Assembly (NCBI GenBank): GCA_934464585.1
Contig: CAKSJY010000004.1
Coordinates: forward strand, 1 to 64,000
Direction: 5' to 3'
DNA from: an uncultured Eubacteriales bacterium
GTDB taxonomy: Bacteria; Bacillota; Clostridia; Oscillospirales; Acutalibacteraceae
Length of the DNA: 64,000 bases
Numbering within the stretch: the first letter of the stretch is position 1; each line of letters begins with the position of its first letter. Below are positions 43,732 through 53,257 of this stretch, piece by piece. The notes beneath the pieces are model-generated. The model searched no databases, was not told the DNA's origin, and saw only the letters and a program-made list of their open reading frames with translations. Made by a program: the position numbers and the translations under genes.

Positions 43732-44841
43732 TTACATAAATAGGTTTTTTTCACTTTGTTTATTAAACAAAAATACCTTGTCCATATCGAAACAGATATC
43801 TATTTCATCTTTATTTTTAAACATTGCACCAACTTTGGGTTTAAAATTAAATTTAGAAAAATTTAGTTCAAATTGATAATACTTATGAACTACATTTTCA
43901 TCTTTCACTTTAATCCTAGTATGTATAATCGCAGGTGATTTTACCTTTTCCGGTTTTTCATTGCAATAAATATCTCTAACATCTATCGCCATCCACACGG
44001 ATTTTCCTACATATTTTTGCAAGATTGCATGATCAAACTTTTTGGAAAGCCTTAAGGTCGTATTCAAAAAAGATAACATATACCCTTCATCGTCCTTTTT
44101 TAATACTGCTTTCCCTATATTCATTTTTTCTCCATATAGCATTCTTAAAACAAAACAATTAGCCGGATGTGATAGAAGTTGTTCCTTAAATCCTATTTGC
44201 TGAATTTTTCCCTTATTAATCACAGCAATTCTCTTGTTGAATTTAAGCGCTTTTTGGGGACTTTCTGTTGAATAGATGAACGTTTTCTTTATTTTATCAT
44301 GTATGTTCAAAAGTGAATCTTTTGTATGGTTAAATGTTTCCAAATCGGTTCCATTGAATGCGTCATCTATTAACATAACCTTTGGATCAGTTACCAATGC
44401 TCTTAGAAAAATAATGCTGTTTTTTTCACTCTGTGTTAAATCCTTAGGCTCTTTATCAAGCAAATGCTCTATTCCTAATATCTTAGCAAATTTTACTATC
44501 ATTCCATCTATAATTTCTCTTTTATAGCCTTTTAATACAAGACTATACTCAACATTCTTCTTTACTGTCATATTTGGATATAAAACATAATTTTTTAGTA
44601 TTATCGATACTCCTCTATCTACCGGGTTAAGCTGATTAATAGACTTTCTATCTATATATATGTCGCCACTTGTTTCTTTTTCTATACCCGCTATTGTTTT
44701 CAATAATACTGACTTACCGCTACCTTCCGGACCAAGCAAAACCAAAAATCCGTTATCTTCCATATTAATACTTACACTATCTAGCGCAATCATTTTGCCG
44801 GAATATACTTTACACAAATTCTTAATTGACAAAATTGACAT
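43732..44841 (-). CDS. Degenerate MalK/UgpC-type ABC ATPase
   Basis: 369 aa with the MalK layout: nucleotide-binding domain ~1-230 and a C-terminal TOBE-like region. Walker A (GPEGSGKS, 37-44) is intact. Four other catalytic positions are altered: the Q-loop Gln is Lys83 (ILKNYVLYP), the LSGGQ signature reads LTQSE (135-139), the Walker B glutamate is Asp160 (LIDDAF), and the switch His is Glu193 (YSTESP). It probably binds ATP but hydrolyses it poorly or not at all. No permease or binding-protein gene is adjacent. A regulatory role, or a partner to an intact ATPase, is possible. Confidence 0.85.
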   Translation of the reverse strand: MSILSIKNLCKVYSGKMIALDSVSINMEDNGFLVLLGPEGSGKSVLLKTIAGIEKETSGDIYIDRKSINQLNPVDRGVSIILKNYVLYPNMTVKKNVEYSLVLKGYKREIIDGMIVKFAKILGIEHLLDKEPKDLTQSEKNSIIFLRALVTDPKVMLIDDAFNGTDLETFNHTKDSLLNIHDKIKKTFIYSTESPQKALKFNKRIAVINKGKIQQIGFKEQLLSHPANCFVLRMLYGEKMNIGKAVLKKDDEGYMLSFLNTTLRLSKKFDHAILQKYVGKSVWMAIDVRDIYCNEKPEKVKSPAIIHTRIKVKDENVVHKYYQFELNFSKFNFKPKVGAMFKNKDEIDICFDMDKVFLFNKQSEKNLFM

Positions 44842-44883
44842 AAAGTTGCCCCTTTCAAAACAGCGATCAGGTTAGATTTGCAA

Positions 44884-45603
44884 TTATTTAAATATAAGAT
44901 CAATTTCAGCCGGTGTCATTTCTCGGCAATCACCAAGTCCTAATTTGTCATCTAGCTTTAAGCCTCCAATTTGCTTTCGCTTTAAATGTAATACCTTTAG
45001 TCCAACAGCCAAAAACATTCTTTTAACTTGATGAAACTTACCCTGACAAATTTTCACTTCTACCACGCTGTTCTTATCATCATTTTTTATTATCTTAAGC
45101 TCTGCAGGCAAGTATACCTCTCCATTTTCTAAGGTTATACCTTTCTTAAAATCGGCTATTTCCTTAGAAGTAACTATACCGCTAACAAGAGCCTCATATA
45201 TTTTATATACCTTTTTTACAGGAGATAACATCTTATGTGAAAAATTTCCATCATTAGTTATTATTAATAATCCCTCTGTATCTATATCAAGCCTACCTGC
45301 CGGAAATAAATTTCTTCTATATAATTCCTTCGGAACAAGGTCTAAAACAGTCTTCTTTTTAGAGTCTCGACTTGCAGAAATAACCCCTCCGGGTTTATTC
45401 ATCATAATATACATATAGTGGTGAAACACTAGTGTTTCACCACTTATTTTTATATTACTAATTTCAGGGTCTATTTTTTTACTATAATCTTTCTCCACAA
45501 TGTTATTAACAGTAACTTCGCCCTTTTTTATTAATTTTTGAACTTCTTTTCTTGTTCCAATATTCTGTGATACTAATATTTTATCTATTCTACTTAACGG
45601 CAA
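44884..45603 (-). CDS. rsuA: 16S rRNA pseudouridine synthase
   Basis: 239 aa. An N-terminal S4 domain (IDKILVSQNIGTRKEVQKLI) is followed by the RsuA/RluB catalytic core: NKPGGVISASRD, the GRLDIDTEGLLIITNDG motif with the catalytic Asp, and CQGKFHQVKRMF near the C-terminus. It isomerises uridine in rRNA, by family position 516 of 16S. A 28-bp perfect palindrome lies within the coding sequence at 45417-45444. The ABC gene follows 42 bp downstream. Confidence 0.94.
   Translation of the reverse strand: MPLSRIDKILVSQNIGTRKEVQKLIKKGEVTVNNIVEKDYSKKIDPEISNIKISGETLVFHHYMYIMMNKPGGVISASRDSKKKTVLDLVPKELYRRNLFPAGRLDIDTEGLLIITNDGNFSHKMLSPVKKVYKIYEALVSGIVTSKEIADFKKGITLENGEVYLPAELKIIKNDDKNSVVEVKICQGKFHQVKRMFLAVGLKVLHLKRKQIGGLKLDDKLGLGDCREMTPAEIDLIFK
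45417..45444. repeat. 28-bp perfect palindrome inside rsuA
   Basis: AGTGGTGAAACACT is followed directly by its exact reverse complement AGTGTTTCACCACT. It encodes SGETLVFHH in the loop just before the MMNKPGGV motif without disturbing the gene's length. Confidence 0.9.
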
Positions 45604-45623
45604 ATTTAAATTCCTTTCTTGAC

Positions 45624-46226
45624 TTAATCTGTAGGTGCTTGGGGCATATTAGGGTCTGGGGCTAAAGTTTCTCGTTCAGTAGTCCTTTCCATTGCTTCTC
45701 TTATTGTGCTAGATGACGTATCCTTTTTCGCATTCGTTTGGGCTGAAAGCTTCGAATTGTCAAAACTTTCTACAAAGCCATTCATTTCAGATGAGCTTAT
45801 ATCTCCAGCTATAACTTTACCTTTACAAACTATAAGTGAAGCCCTTATCCCCTTTGATCTTCCAGGATAATTTAGAACCTCGTAAACATATTTTTTGCAA
45901 CTTTTACCCTTATATTTTTGTAAATCAAGGCCTTGCCTTTTTTGAATTTCATTGTAATTTTCATATACATCATTAAATTCTTCCGGTATTGTTATATCTG
46001 AAACTTCTAATGGTTCCTCGTTTATTTTCCAGCCAAATTGCGACAGAAATGAAACTCTACTTTCATTACTATCAGCTATTAAGCTATACTTTCCCGATTG
46101 TGAATTAGCATTATTTAAAGAGCCAACATTTGCAAATACAACTATTATCACTCCCAAAATTAATAATGCCAAAGCGATAATTGCTATTAATTTTTTCTTA
46201 GATGCTTTTACCGATAAAATAAACAT
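45624..46226 (-). CDS. DUF4830 membrane-anchored protein
   Basis: 200 aa. One N-terminal membrane helix (LIAIIALALLILGVIIVVFA) is followed by an extracytoplasmic DUF4830 domain: RVSFLSQFGWKINEEPLEV, IPEEFNDVYENYNEIQKRQG and YEVLNYPGRSKGIRASLIVC. A Thr/Ser/Pro-rich tail ends the protein. The family is common in Clostridia and has no assigned function. It lies 20 bp upstream of rsuA on the same strand. Confidence 0.88.
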   Translation of the reverse strand: MFILSVKASKKKLIAIIALALLILGVIIVVFANVGSLNNANSQSGKYSLIADSNESRVSFLSQFGWKINEEPLEVSDITIPEEFNDVYENYNEIQKRQGLDLQKYKGKSCKKYVYEVLNYPGRSKGIRASLIVCKGKVIAGDISSSEMNGFVESFDNSKLSAQTNAKKDTSSSTIREAMERTTERETLAPDPNMPQAPTD

Positions 46227-46287
46227 TAATGTTCCCCCTTTAAAAACACTTATATTAAAGAGGTGTACAAATTATGACAAACTTATT

Positions 46288-47658
46288 TTATCCAAGCGAT
46301 ATGTAGCCCTGTATAAATACAGCCAAAACCAATATTGGCAATACAAATGTAACATACGGCCTAATTGCTTTCGGAAATTTAATTCCCTCTCCACAATTAG
46401 CTTCCTCTATAAAATTATCATAGCCCCAGCCATATTTAGTCGTGCAGAATGTTACATATACAAGAGCACCTATAGGAAGCAAATTGTTGTTTAAAATAAA
46501 GTTTTCTAGGTCCAATATTGTCGTACCCTGCCCTAACGGTTCAATAAACGAAAATACATTAAAGCCAAGTGCACATGGAAGCGATAAAATTATCATCAAG
46601 AACACATTAATAATAACACTTTTTTTCCTGCTCCAATTAAACAACTCCATTCCAAATGCTATTATATTCTCAAACACAGCTATTATAGATGACATCGCAG
46701 CAAAGCACATAAACAAAAAGAATAGTGATCCCCAAAATCTTCCTGCAACCATTTTATTAAATATATTAGGTAACGTTATAAAAACAAGATTTGGACCACT
46801 GGTAACATCCACTCCAAATGCTGAACAAGCCGGAAATATTATAAGACCAGCTATAAGTGCTACAACTGTATCTAATGCAGTTATGTATATAGCTTCCCCT
46901 GTAAGACTCCTATCCTTTCCAATATAGCTTCCAAAAATAGCCATGCTTCCTACCCCAAGTCCTAAGGTAAAGAATGCCTGACCCATAGCCTCGCTTACTA
47001 CTGTGCCAATTCCTCTTTCCTTTAAATTTGATAAGTTAGGCTTTAGATAAAATTCTATTCCTTTTAATCCTCCCTCAAGAGTTAATGAGTTAAACATAAG
47101 TATAAGCATAATTACAAATAGCCCTGACATGATTACCTTTGTAACCTTTTCTACCCCGTTTTTCACTCCAAACCAACAAACTGCAAACCCTATGACAACT
47201 ACAACCACCATCCAAAATATAGACTGATATGGGTTTAAGCTAACTAAATTAAACATATCCTCAATTTCAACAGAACTCTTTTGGTCAAAACGGCCGGCTA
47301 CCGTAAGACAGAAATAATCTAAAACCCATCCGGCAATGACTGTATAAAACATCATCAAAAGATAATTTGCAATCATTGCAAAATAGCCAAAAACATGCCA
47401 TTTGCTACCTTTCGCCTCTAATACTTCAAATGATTTTGCAACACTTTTTTGGCTTGATCTTCCAACCGCGAATTCCATAATAACAATCGGTAATCCTAGT
47501 GTCACAAGAAAACAAAGATATATAAGGACAAATATTGCTCCACCATTTCTTCCAACTACATATGGGAAACGCCAAACATTACCAAGCCCCACTGCACAAC
47601 CAACTGCCACTAATATAAACCCTAATCTTGACGAAAGTCTTTCTCTTTCTCCATTCAT
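46288..47658 (-). CDS. Sodium-dependent amino acid/neurotransmitter transporter (NSS family)
   Basis: 456 aa, 11-12 membrane helices. The helix 1 signature GCAVGLGNVWRFPYVVGRNG contains the conserved sodium/substrate loop, and LGLPIVIMEFAVGRSSQKS follows. FFTLGLGVGSMAIFGSYIG is helix 6. It imports an amino acid with Na+, but the substrate cannot be read from sequence. It is a single gene with a terminator downstream of its upstream neighbour. Confidence 0.94.
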   Translation of the reverse strand: MNGERERLSSRLGFILVAVGCAVGLGNVWRFPYVVGRNGGAIFVLIYLCFLVTLGLPIVIMEFAVGRSSQKSVAKSFEVLEAKGSKWHVFGYFAMIANYLLMMFYTVIAGWVLDYFCLTVAGRFDQKSSVEIEDMFNLVSLNPYQSIFWMVVVVVIGFAVCWFGVKNGVEKVTKVIMSGLFVIMLILMFNSLTLEGGLKGIEFYLKPNLSNLKERGIGTVVSEAMGQAFFTLGLGVGSMAIFGSYIGKDRSLTGEAIYITALDTVVALIAGLIIFPACSAFGVDVTSGPNLVFITLPNIFNKMVAGRFWGSLFFLFMCFAAMSSIIAVFENIIAFGMELFNWSRKKSVIINVFLMIILSLPCALGFNVFSFIEPLGQGTTILDLENFILNNNLLPIGALVYVTFCTTKYGWGYDNFIEEANCGEGIKFPKAIRPYVTFVLPILVLAVFIQGYISLG

Positions 47659-47695
47659 TTTTACAGTACACCACCCTTATTATAAAATTTAATAA

Positions 47696-47733
47696 AAAAA
47701 TAATCGTTCGATAATCTAGGGAACGATTATTTT
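47696..47733. terminator. Terminator between the coiled-coil gene and the NSS gene
   Basis: AATAATCGTTC pairs perfectly with GAACGATTATT around a ~10-nt loop, with A and T runs outside. It ends the minus-strand transcript of the gene at 47754-48233. Confidence 0.8.
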
Positions 47734-47753
47734 AATTTACATTAGTATATATG

Positions 47754-48233
47754 TTATTTTACACGGTTCAAACGTCTTATTTCTCGAACATTTCTTTGTG
47801 ATATTGTATATAATACTGATATTTTCTCTTTCATATCGGCTACATCATCACTAATCTGATCCATCTTTCTAGTGTTGCTCATGTGCCCATCTGCTAATAC
47901 ATTAACTTGCCTATTTATATCATTTTCTAAAACTATCTCAACACGTATAATCCTATTATTAAGAACCCTAACATCTTCTCTCAATTCTGACATATCATAT
48001 TTCATGCATATAACATCATCTTTTGATCTCTCAACATCTTCTCTTAAGATCATTATATCCTCTTTCAAACCTGAAACGTCCTCTTTTAGGACCGTTACAT
48101 CTTCTTTTAAAACCGATACATTTCCCTTTAATTCAGATATATAAGCCTTCATTTCATTTATTTCTTTATGTATATGCTCTAGCTTTTGATCCATTAAATT
48201 GCCTATAGCACTTAGAAGTTGCTCATCAACCAT
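47754..48233 (-). CDS. Coiled-coil protein with heptad VLKEDV repeats
   Basis: 159 aa, soluble. Residues ~38-70 consist of near-perfect seven-residue repeats (VLKEDVT VLKEDVS GLKEDIM ILREDVE), giving an ideal parallel coiled coil that continues with weaker heptads to about residue 110. No catalytic domain is present. The family is not recognised beyond coiled-coil proteins of this type found in Firmicutes. The repeats suggest recent internal duplication. Confidence 0.75.
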   Translation of the reverse strand: MVDEQLLSAIGNLMDQKLEHIHKEINEMKAYISELKGNVSVLKEDVTVLKEDVSGLKEDIMILREDVERSKDDVICMKYDMSELREDVRVLNNRIIRVEIVLENDINRQVNVLADGHMSNTRKMDQISDDVADMKEKISVLYTISQRNVREIRRLNRVK

Positions 48234-48415
48234 TTTATTACCCCTAAAATTAGAATTATTTTTCTATATTTTATTATTATATAGTATAGAAAGAATGATT
48301 ACAAGCAAAAAAACACTTTCAAAACATAAAATTTAGTACTATAAATCCAGACAAAAACGTTACATTTATATAAAAATAAACATATATAAGAACTACCTTT
48401 TAATACAAAAATTAT

Positions 48416-48443
48416 TTGCAAAATATTCTTATGATGATACAAT
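48416..48443 (+). promoter_or_regulatory. Promoter of alr
   Basis: TTGCAA (48416-48421), 16 bp, TACAAT (48438-48443), about 38 bp upstream of the alr start codon. Confidence 0.6.
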
Positions 48444-48480
48444 AAACATATAATAAAAACATCAAGGTGAGAATAAAAAC

Positions 48481-49683
48481 ATGAATAAATTTTTAAAAAG
48501 AACTTGGGCTGAAATAGACTTAGATGCTATCGAGTATAATTTCAGACAAATAAAAAGTAATATAAAAGCTGACTGCAAAATAATGTGTGTAATAAAGGCA
48601 GATGCCTATGGACACGGTGCAGAATTTTTAGCAAACGAATATCAAGCCCTAGGTGCAGATTGGTTTGCCGTTTCCAATTTAGAAGAAGCACTTCAACTTA
48701 GAGAAAGTGGTATATCAAAACCTATATTAATTTTAGGATATACCCCCGTCTCTGAAGTTAATACCTTAATAGACTTAAATATCTCCCAAGCGATCTTATC
48801 ACTTGACTATGCAAAGAAGCTTTCGGAAAATGCACATAGCATTGGAAAAATCCTAAATGTACATATTAAGCTCGATACCGGCATGAGCAGGATAGGACTT
48901 AGCTGCCAAAACCAAAAATCCTGCGATGATTCTATTGAAGATATAAAAAATATATCATGCATGAATGGATTACACATTCAGGGTATGTTTACACACTTTG
49001 CCGTCGCTGATGAGGGAGATTCCGGTAAAGAATACACATTAAAACAATATAACAATTTTTCATATGTAAGAGAACAACTAAAAAATCTCGGTATAGACAT
49101 TGGCATTTGCCATTGCAGTAATAGTGCAGGCATAATCGATTACCCGGAAATGAACTTTGATATGGTCAGGGCCGGAATAATATTATACGGACTTTATCCA
49201 TCAGACAGTCTCCACAAAAAAATCGACTTAAAACCTGCCATGTCACTTAAAAGTGTTATCTCTCAACTTAAAACAGTTGAAGAAGATACCCGTATAAGTT
49301 ACGGCGGCACATTTATCACGGACAAAAAAACAAAAATTGCAACTGTCCCAATAGGTTATGCCGACGGATATTTGCGTGAATTTTCTAATCGTGCAAAAAT
49401 GATTGTTTCATCAAAAAAGGTACCTGTTATCGGCAGAGTATGTATGGACCAATTAATGTTGGATGTAAGCTCTATAGAAGATGTACACGAAGGTGATATT
49501 GTTACAGTCTTCGGCAAATGTGGCGACACAGAAATAAGTGTTGAAGATTTAGCAAGCCTTGCAAATACAATAAATTATGAAATAGTTTGTATGGTAAGCA
49601 AACGTGTACCTAGACTATACTATAAAAATGGAAAATGCATTGGACAGTTAGATTACATATGCAACTATTTACATAATAAATAA
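48481..49683 (+). CDS. alr: Alanine racemase
   Basis: 400 aa. CVIKADAYGHG carries the PLP lysine, and the later TRISYGGTFIT carries the catalytic tyrosine of the second domain. KLDTGMSRIGL, GMFTHFAVADEGD and GRVCMDQLMLDVS are further signatures. It supplies D-alanine for peptidoglycan. Start ATG at 48481 with AAGGTGAG upstream. It is monocistronic. Confidence 0.97.
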   Translation: MNKFLKRTWAEIDLDAIEYNFRQIKSNIKADCKIMCVIKADAYGHGAEFLANEYQALGADWFAVSNLEEALQLRESGISKPILILGYTPVSEVNTLIDLNISQAILSLDYAKKLSENAHSIGKILNVHIKLDTGMSRIGLSCQNQKSCDDSIEDIKNISCMNGLHIQGMFTHFAVADEGDSGKEYTLKQYNNFSYVREQLKNLGIDIGICHCSNSAGIIDYPEMNFDMVRAGIILYGLYPSDSLHKKIDLKPAMSLKSVISQLKTVEEDTRISYGGTFITDKKTKIATVPIGYADGYLREFSNRAKMIVSSKKVPVIGRVCMDQLMLDVSSIEDVHEGDIVTVFGKCGDTEISVEDLASLANTINYEIVCMVSKRVPRLYYKNGKCIGQLDYICNYLHNK

Positions 49684-49901
49684 CCATTATTCTTACGAAT
49701 TTATTTTTTAATTATGTCAAAATTCCATATTTTTTACGCGATATCTTTGCTTGCAAAATGGACGATCAAAATTTAAATACATTATCCTCGATAAACCTAT
49801 AGAATTATAAATATAGATTTAGTATAATATGAATATACAAGGAAAATACTAATTCAATATTAAATCACCTTACTTTTATTATTTTTAGGAGGCAGATTAT
49901 T

Positions 49902-52595
49902 ATGAACCATAAGTATGTATATCTTTTTTCTGAGGGCAATGGAGACATGAGAGAACTCCTTGGTGGCAAGGGTGCCAATCTTGCGGAAATGACACTATTA
50001 GGTATGCCAGTCCCGCAAGGATTTACTGTATCTACAGAGGCCTGCACCCAATATTATAAAGATGGCAAAAAGATTTCTGATGAAATCAAAGTCCAGATTT
50101 ATGACAATTTAAAAAGGATAGAGGCAATAGAAAACAAGAAATTTGGCGATCCTAAAAATCCATTACTTATATCTGTACGTTCGGGTGCAAGAGCATCTAT
50201 GCCTGGTATGATGGACACAATCCTAAATCTAGGCTTAAACGACCAAGTTGTTGAAGGACTTGCAGAAATAACAAATAATAAACGTTTTGCATATGATTCA
50301 TACCGTCGATTTATTCAAATGTTTTCTGATGTTGTTATGGAACTACCAAAGTCAGAGTTTGAAAAAATTATTGATGAAGTAAAAGCCAAAAAAGGTATTA
50401 AGCTCGATACAGAACTTGACATAGACGATTTAAAAGATCTTATCGCAAGATTTAAAGACTTTTATAGACAAACTAAAGGTGAAGATTTTCCATCAGATCC
50501 TTATGAGCAACTTATCAAAGCTGTAAGCGCTGTATTCCGTTCATGGGATAATCCTCGTGCCAACGTATATCGTAGAATGAATGAAATTCCATACAGTTGG
50601 GGAACTGCTGTTAATATTCAAGCAATGGTATTTGGTAATTTCGGAAAGAATTCCGGTACAGGTGTTGCATTTACAAGAAACCCAGCTACAGGTGAAAAAA
50701 GATTATTTGGTGAGTACTTAATTAATGCACAGGGCGAAGATGTTGTTGCAGGTATTAGAACACCATCCCCAATTGATCACTTAAAAGAGGCAATGCCTAA
50801 TATATACAATGAATTTTCAAATATAGCTCAAAGGCTAGAGGAACATTATGCTGATATGCAGGATATGGAATTTACAATTGAAAATGGTAAATTGTATATG
50901 CTTCAAACCAGAAACGGAAAAAGGACTGCATCTGCTGCATTAAAAATAGCTGTTGATCTAGTAAATGAGGGTAAAATTACTAAAGAAGAGGCAATATTAA
51001 GAGTAGATCCAAAACAACTCGATTCCCTTTTACATCCTGGATTTGACATAGAATCTCTTAAAAATTCAGAACCGATTGGAAAAGGTCTTGCTGCATCTCC
51101 GGGAGCTGCTTGTGGAAAAGTAGTTTTCTCTGCAGAAGATGCCAAAAAGTGGGCAGACAATGGCGAAAAAGTTATACTAGCTCGTCTTGAAACATCACCA
51201 GAAGATATCGAAGGTATGAATGCTGCCGAAGGTATCCTTACTGTTAGAGGTGGAATGACATCTCATGCTGCAGTTGTCGCAAGAGGTATGGGTACTTGTT
51301 GCGTTTCAGGTTGTGGTGATATAGTCATAAATGAAGAAGAAAAGAGCTTTACCCTTTCTGGAAAGACCATACACGAGGGTGACTACATCTCCCTAGATGG
51401 TTCCACAGGATTTATTTATGGTGAAAAAGTTAAAACCGCTGAACCTACAATTGCCAATGATTTCCAAACCCTCATGGATTGGGCTGACAGCGTAAGAACT
51501 CTAAAAGTAAGAGCTAATGCAGATACCCCAAAAGATACGCTACAAGCTGTCAACTTTGGTGCAGAAGGTATCGGTCTTTGCCGTACAGAGCATATGTTCT
51601 TCCATGAAGACAGAATCAAGGCTATTCGTGAAATGATAGTTTCCGATAGCGCTGAACTAAGAAAAAAAGCTCTTGCAAAAATCCTTCCATATCAACAAAA
51701 AGATTTCGAAGAGATGTATAGAGTACTTGAAAGTAAACCTATGACAATCAGATTTTTAGATCCACCTCTACATGAGTTCTTACCAACCAAATCTGAAGAT
51801 ATCTCAGAACTTGCAAAAGAATTAGGTATTACCGACGAACATTTAAGAAATGTAATTAATAATCTACACGAATTCAACCCAATGATGGGGCACCGTGGAT
51901 GCAGACTTGATGTTTCATATCCGGAAATTGCAGAAATGCAAACCACTGCTGTTATAAGTGCTGCTATAGCTGTTATGAAAGAACATCCTGAATACAATAT
52001 CGTCCCTGAAATAATGATTCCACTAGTTGGTGAAGTAAAAGAATTCAGATTTGTGAAAAATATCGTAAAAAATACAGCTGACAACATTATCAAAAACTCC
52101 GGAATAGATCTACAATATAAAATTGGTACCATGATCGAAGTTCCAAGAGCTGCTATTACTGCAGATGAAATTGCAAAAGAAGCTGATTTCTTTAGTTTCG
52201 GTACAAACGATCTTACTCAAATGATGTTCGGCTTTAGTCGCGATGACGCTGCAAAATTCTTAGATGCATATTACGAGAACAAAATATATGAATCAGATCC
52301 ATTTGAAAGACTAGACCAAAATGGTGTTGGAAAATTGATGCGTGTAGCTGTTAAGCTAGGTATGTCTACAAATCCAGATATAAAAATGGGTATTTGCGGT
52401 GAGCACGGCGGTGACCCATCATCAATTGAGTTCTGTTATAAGGCAGGATTAAACTACGTTTCATGTTCTCCTTTCCGTGTGCCTATCGCAAGACTTTCAG
52501 CGGCTCAAGCGGTTATAAAACGTAAACGACGCAATCATAAACATGTTGAAAACAACAATGTTCAAAATAAATCTTTCGCTTTCTCAAAAGCGTAA
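49902..52595 (+). CDS. ppdK: Pyruvate, phosphate dikinase
   Basis: 897 aa, slightly longer than usual because of a ~20-residue basic/polar tail (KRKRRNHKHVENNNVQ). Domains in order: ATP-grasp (residues ~1-340, KGANLAEMTLLGMPVPQGFT), the phosphohistidine swivel domain (GGMTSHAAVVARGMGTCC) and a PEP/pyruvate TIM barrel (GAEGIGLCRTEHMF ... MGICGEHGGDP). It interconverts pyruvate/ATP/Pi and PEP/AMP/PPi, common in PPi-dependent glycolysis of anaerobes. RBS is GGAGG. No PDRP regulator is adjacent. Confidence 0.98.
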   Translation: MNHKYVYLFSEGNGDMRELLGGKGANLAEMTLLGMPVPQGFTVSTEACTQYYKDGKKISDEIKVQIYDNLKRIEAIENKKFGDPKNPLLISVRSGARASMPGMMDTILNLGLNDQVVEGLAEITNNKRFAYDSYRRFIQMFSDVVMELPKSEFEKIIDEVKAKKGIKLDTELDIDDLKDLIARFKDFYRQTKGEDFPSDPYEQLIKAVSAVFRSWDNPRANVYRRMNEIPYSWGTAVNIQAMVFGNFGKNSGTGVAFTRNPATGEKRLFGEYLINAQGEDVVAGIRTPSPIDHLKEAMPNIYNEFSNIAQRLEEHYADMQDMEFTIENGKLYMLQTRNGKRTASAALKIAVDLVNEGKITKEEAILRVDPKQLDSLLHPGFDIESLKNSEPIGKGLAASPGAACGKVVFSAEDAKKWADNGEKVILARLETSPEDIEGMNAAEGILTVRGGMTSHAAVVARGMGTCCVSGCGDIVINEEEKSFTLSGKTIHEGDYISLDGSTGFIYGEKVKTAEPTIANDFQTLMDWADSVRTLKVRANADTPKDTLQAVNFGAEGIGLCRTEHMFFHEDRIKAIREMIVSDSAELRKKALAKILPYQQKDFEEMYRVLESKPMTIRFLDPPLHEFLPTKSEDISELAKELGITDEHLRNVINNLHEFNPMMGHRGCRLDVSYPEIAEMQTTAVISAAIAVMKEHPEYNIVPEIMIPLVGEVKEFRFVKNIVKNTADNIIKNSGIDLQYKIGTMIEVPRAAITADEIAKEADFFSFGTNDLTQMMFGFSRDDAAKFLDAYYENKIYESDPFERLDQNGVGKLMRVAVKLGMSTNPDIKMGICGEHGGDPSSIEFCYKAGLNYVSCSPFRVPIARLSAAQAVIKRKRRNHKHVENNNVQNKSFAFSKA

Positions 52596-52615
52596 TTAAA
52601 CTTAAGTTCTTAATC

Positions 52616-52650
52616 GGCGACTCGTCCTTTCTTAGGCGGGTCGCTTTTGT
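52616..52650 (+). terminator. Terminator of ppdK
   Basis: GCGACTCGTCC pairs with GGCGGGTCGC via wobble pairs, followed by TTTTGTT. Confidence 0.8.
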
Positions 52651-52687
52651 TATATATAAAATGATAATTTTTATGATTCCATTAAAA

Positions 52688-52726
52688 AATCCGACGCTCG
52701 ATAACACAATATCAAAACGTCGGATT
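52688..52726 (-). terminator. Terminator of the phage late operon
   Basis: AATCCGACG (52688-52696) pairs perfectly with CGTCGGATT (52718-52726). On the minus strand it is followed by TTTTT. It lies 40 bp after the last phage gene and marks the edge of the phage module against ppdK. Confidence 0.85.
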
Positions 52727-52766
52727 CAACTAAAGGTTTTATCTAAAATGAAAGTTGTTGGTTAAT

Positions 52767-53243
52767 TTATTTAATCTCTATACAAACATATTGTTTTCCT
52801 TGCTTATTTAGGTTTAAAAATGGACCTGAAGTAGGTACATCTTGGCTTTGAGATAAAATCAATGTAGTACCAGCAAGTTCCATCCCGCTTGTTGATCCAT
52901 TCACCTGGTTACCTATTCCACCATTACATATAACACAGTTATTAGTAAAATCAAAGTCAGTAAATGGTTCTGTTGCTAAAAGCACAATAACCATACTCGG
53001 TGCAAAGCTTAGTGTATGAGACTTAATAGATTTACCATCTCCTTGGAGTAGTTCAGCTGTAATCTGACTACCGGCTAATATTTGCCTGTCTGCCTCTGTT
53101 AGATGAATATTTGTATTTGTAGTATGCGAGTGTATAATACTGTCTAATATTGTATTATCACTTACAAAGTCTTCTCTTTTCGGCTTGTCAGTCCCAAGCC
53201 AACTATTTAAATTTAGGTTAGCCGTTTTATTTTGTGTAGGCAT
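52767..53243 (-). CDS. Phage tail-fibre-like or terminal structural protein
   Basis: 158 aa, last gene of the phage operon. The N-terminus MPTQNKTANLNLNSWLGTDK and HTTNTNIHLTEADRQILAG resemble the opening of tail-fibre or tail-collar proteins of Firmicutes phages, but the protein is short. The C-terminal part is beta-rich with Gly/Asn runs (CNGGIGNQVNGSTSG). It may be the receptor-binding tip. No chaperone or lysis gene follows. Confidence 0.65.
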   Translation of the reverse strand: MPTQNKTANLNLNSWLGTDKPKREDFVSDNTILDSIIHSHTTNTNIHLTEADRQILAGSQITAELLQGDGKSIKSHTLSFAPSMVIVLLATEPFTDFDFTNNCVICNGGIGNQVNGSTSGMELAGTTLILSQSQDVPTSGPFLNLNKQGKQYVCIEIK

Positions 53244-53257
53244 CTTATTTTCCCCCT

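Noticed and set aside
52596..52766. Prophage attachment site next to ppdK
   Set aside because: The gap holds two terminators and no tRNA or duplicated core. With the other prophage end outside the window, no att pair can be tested.
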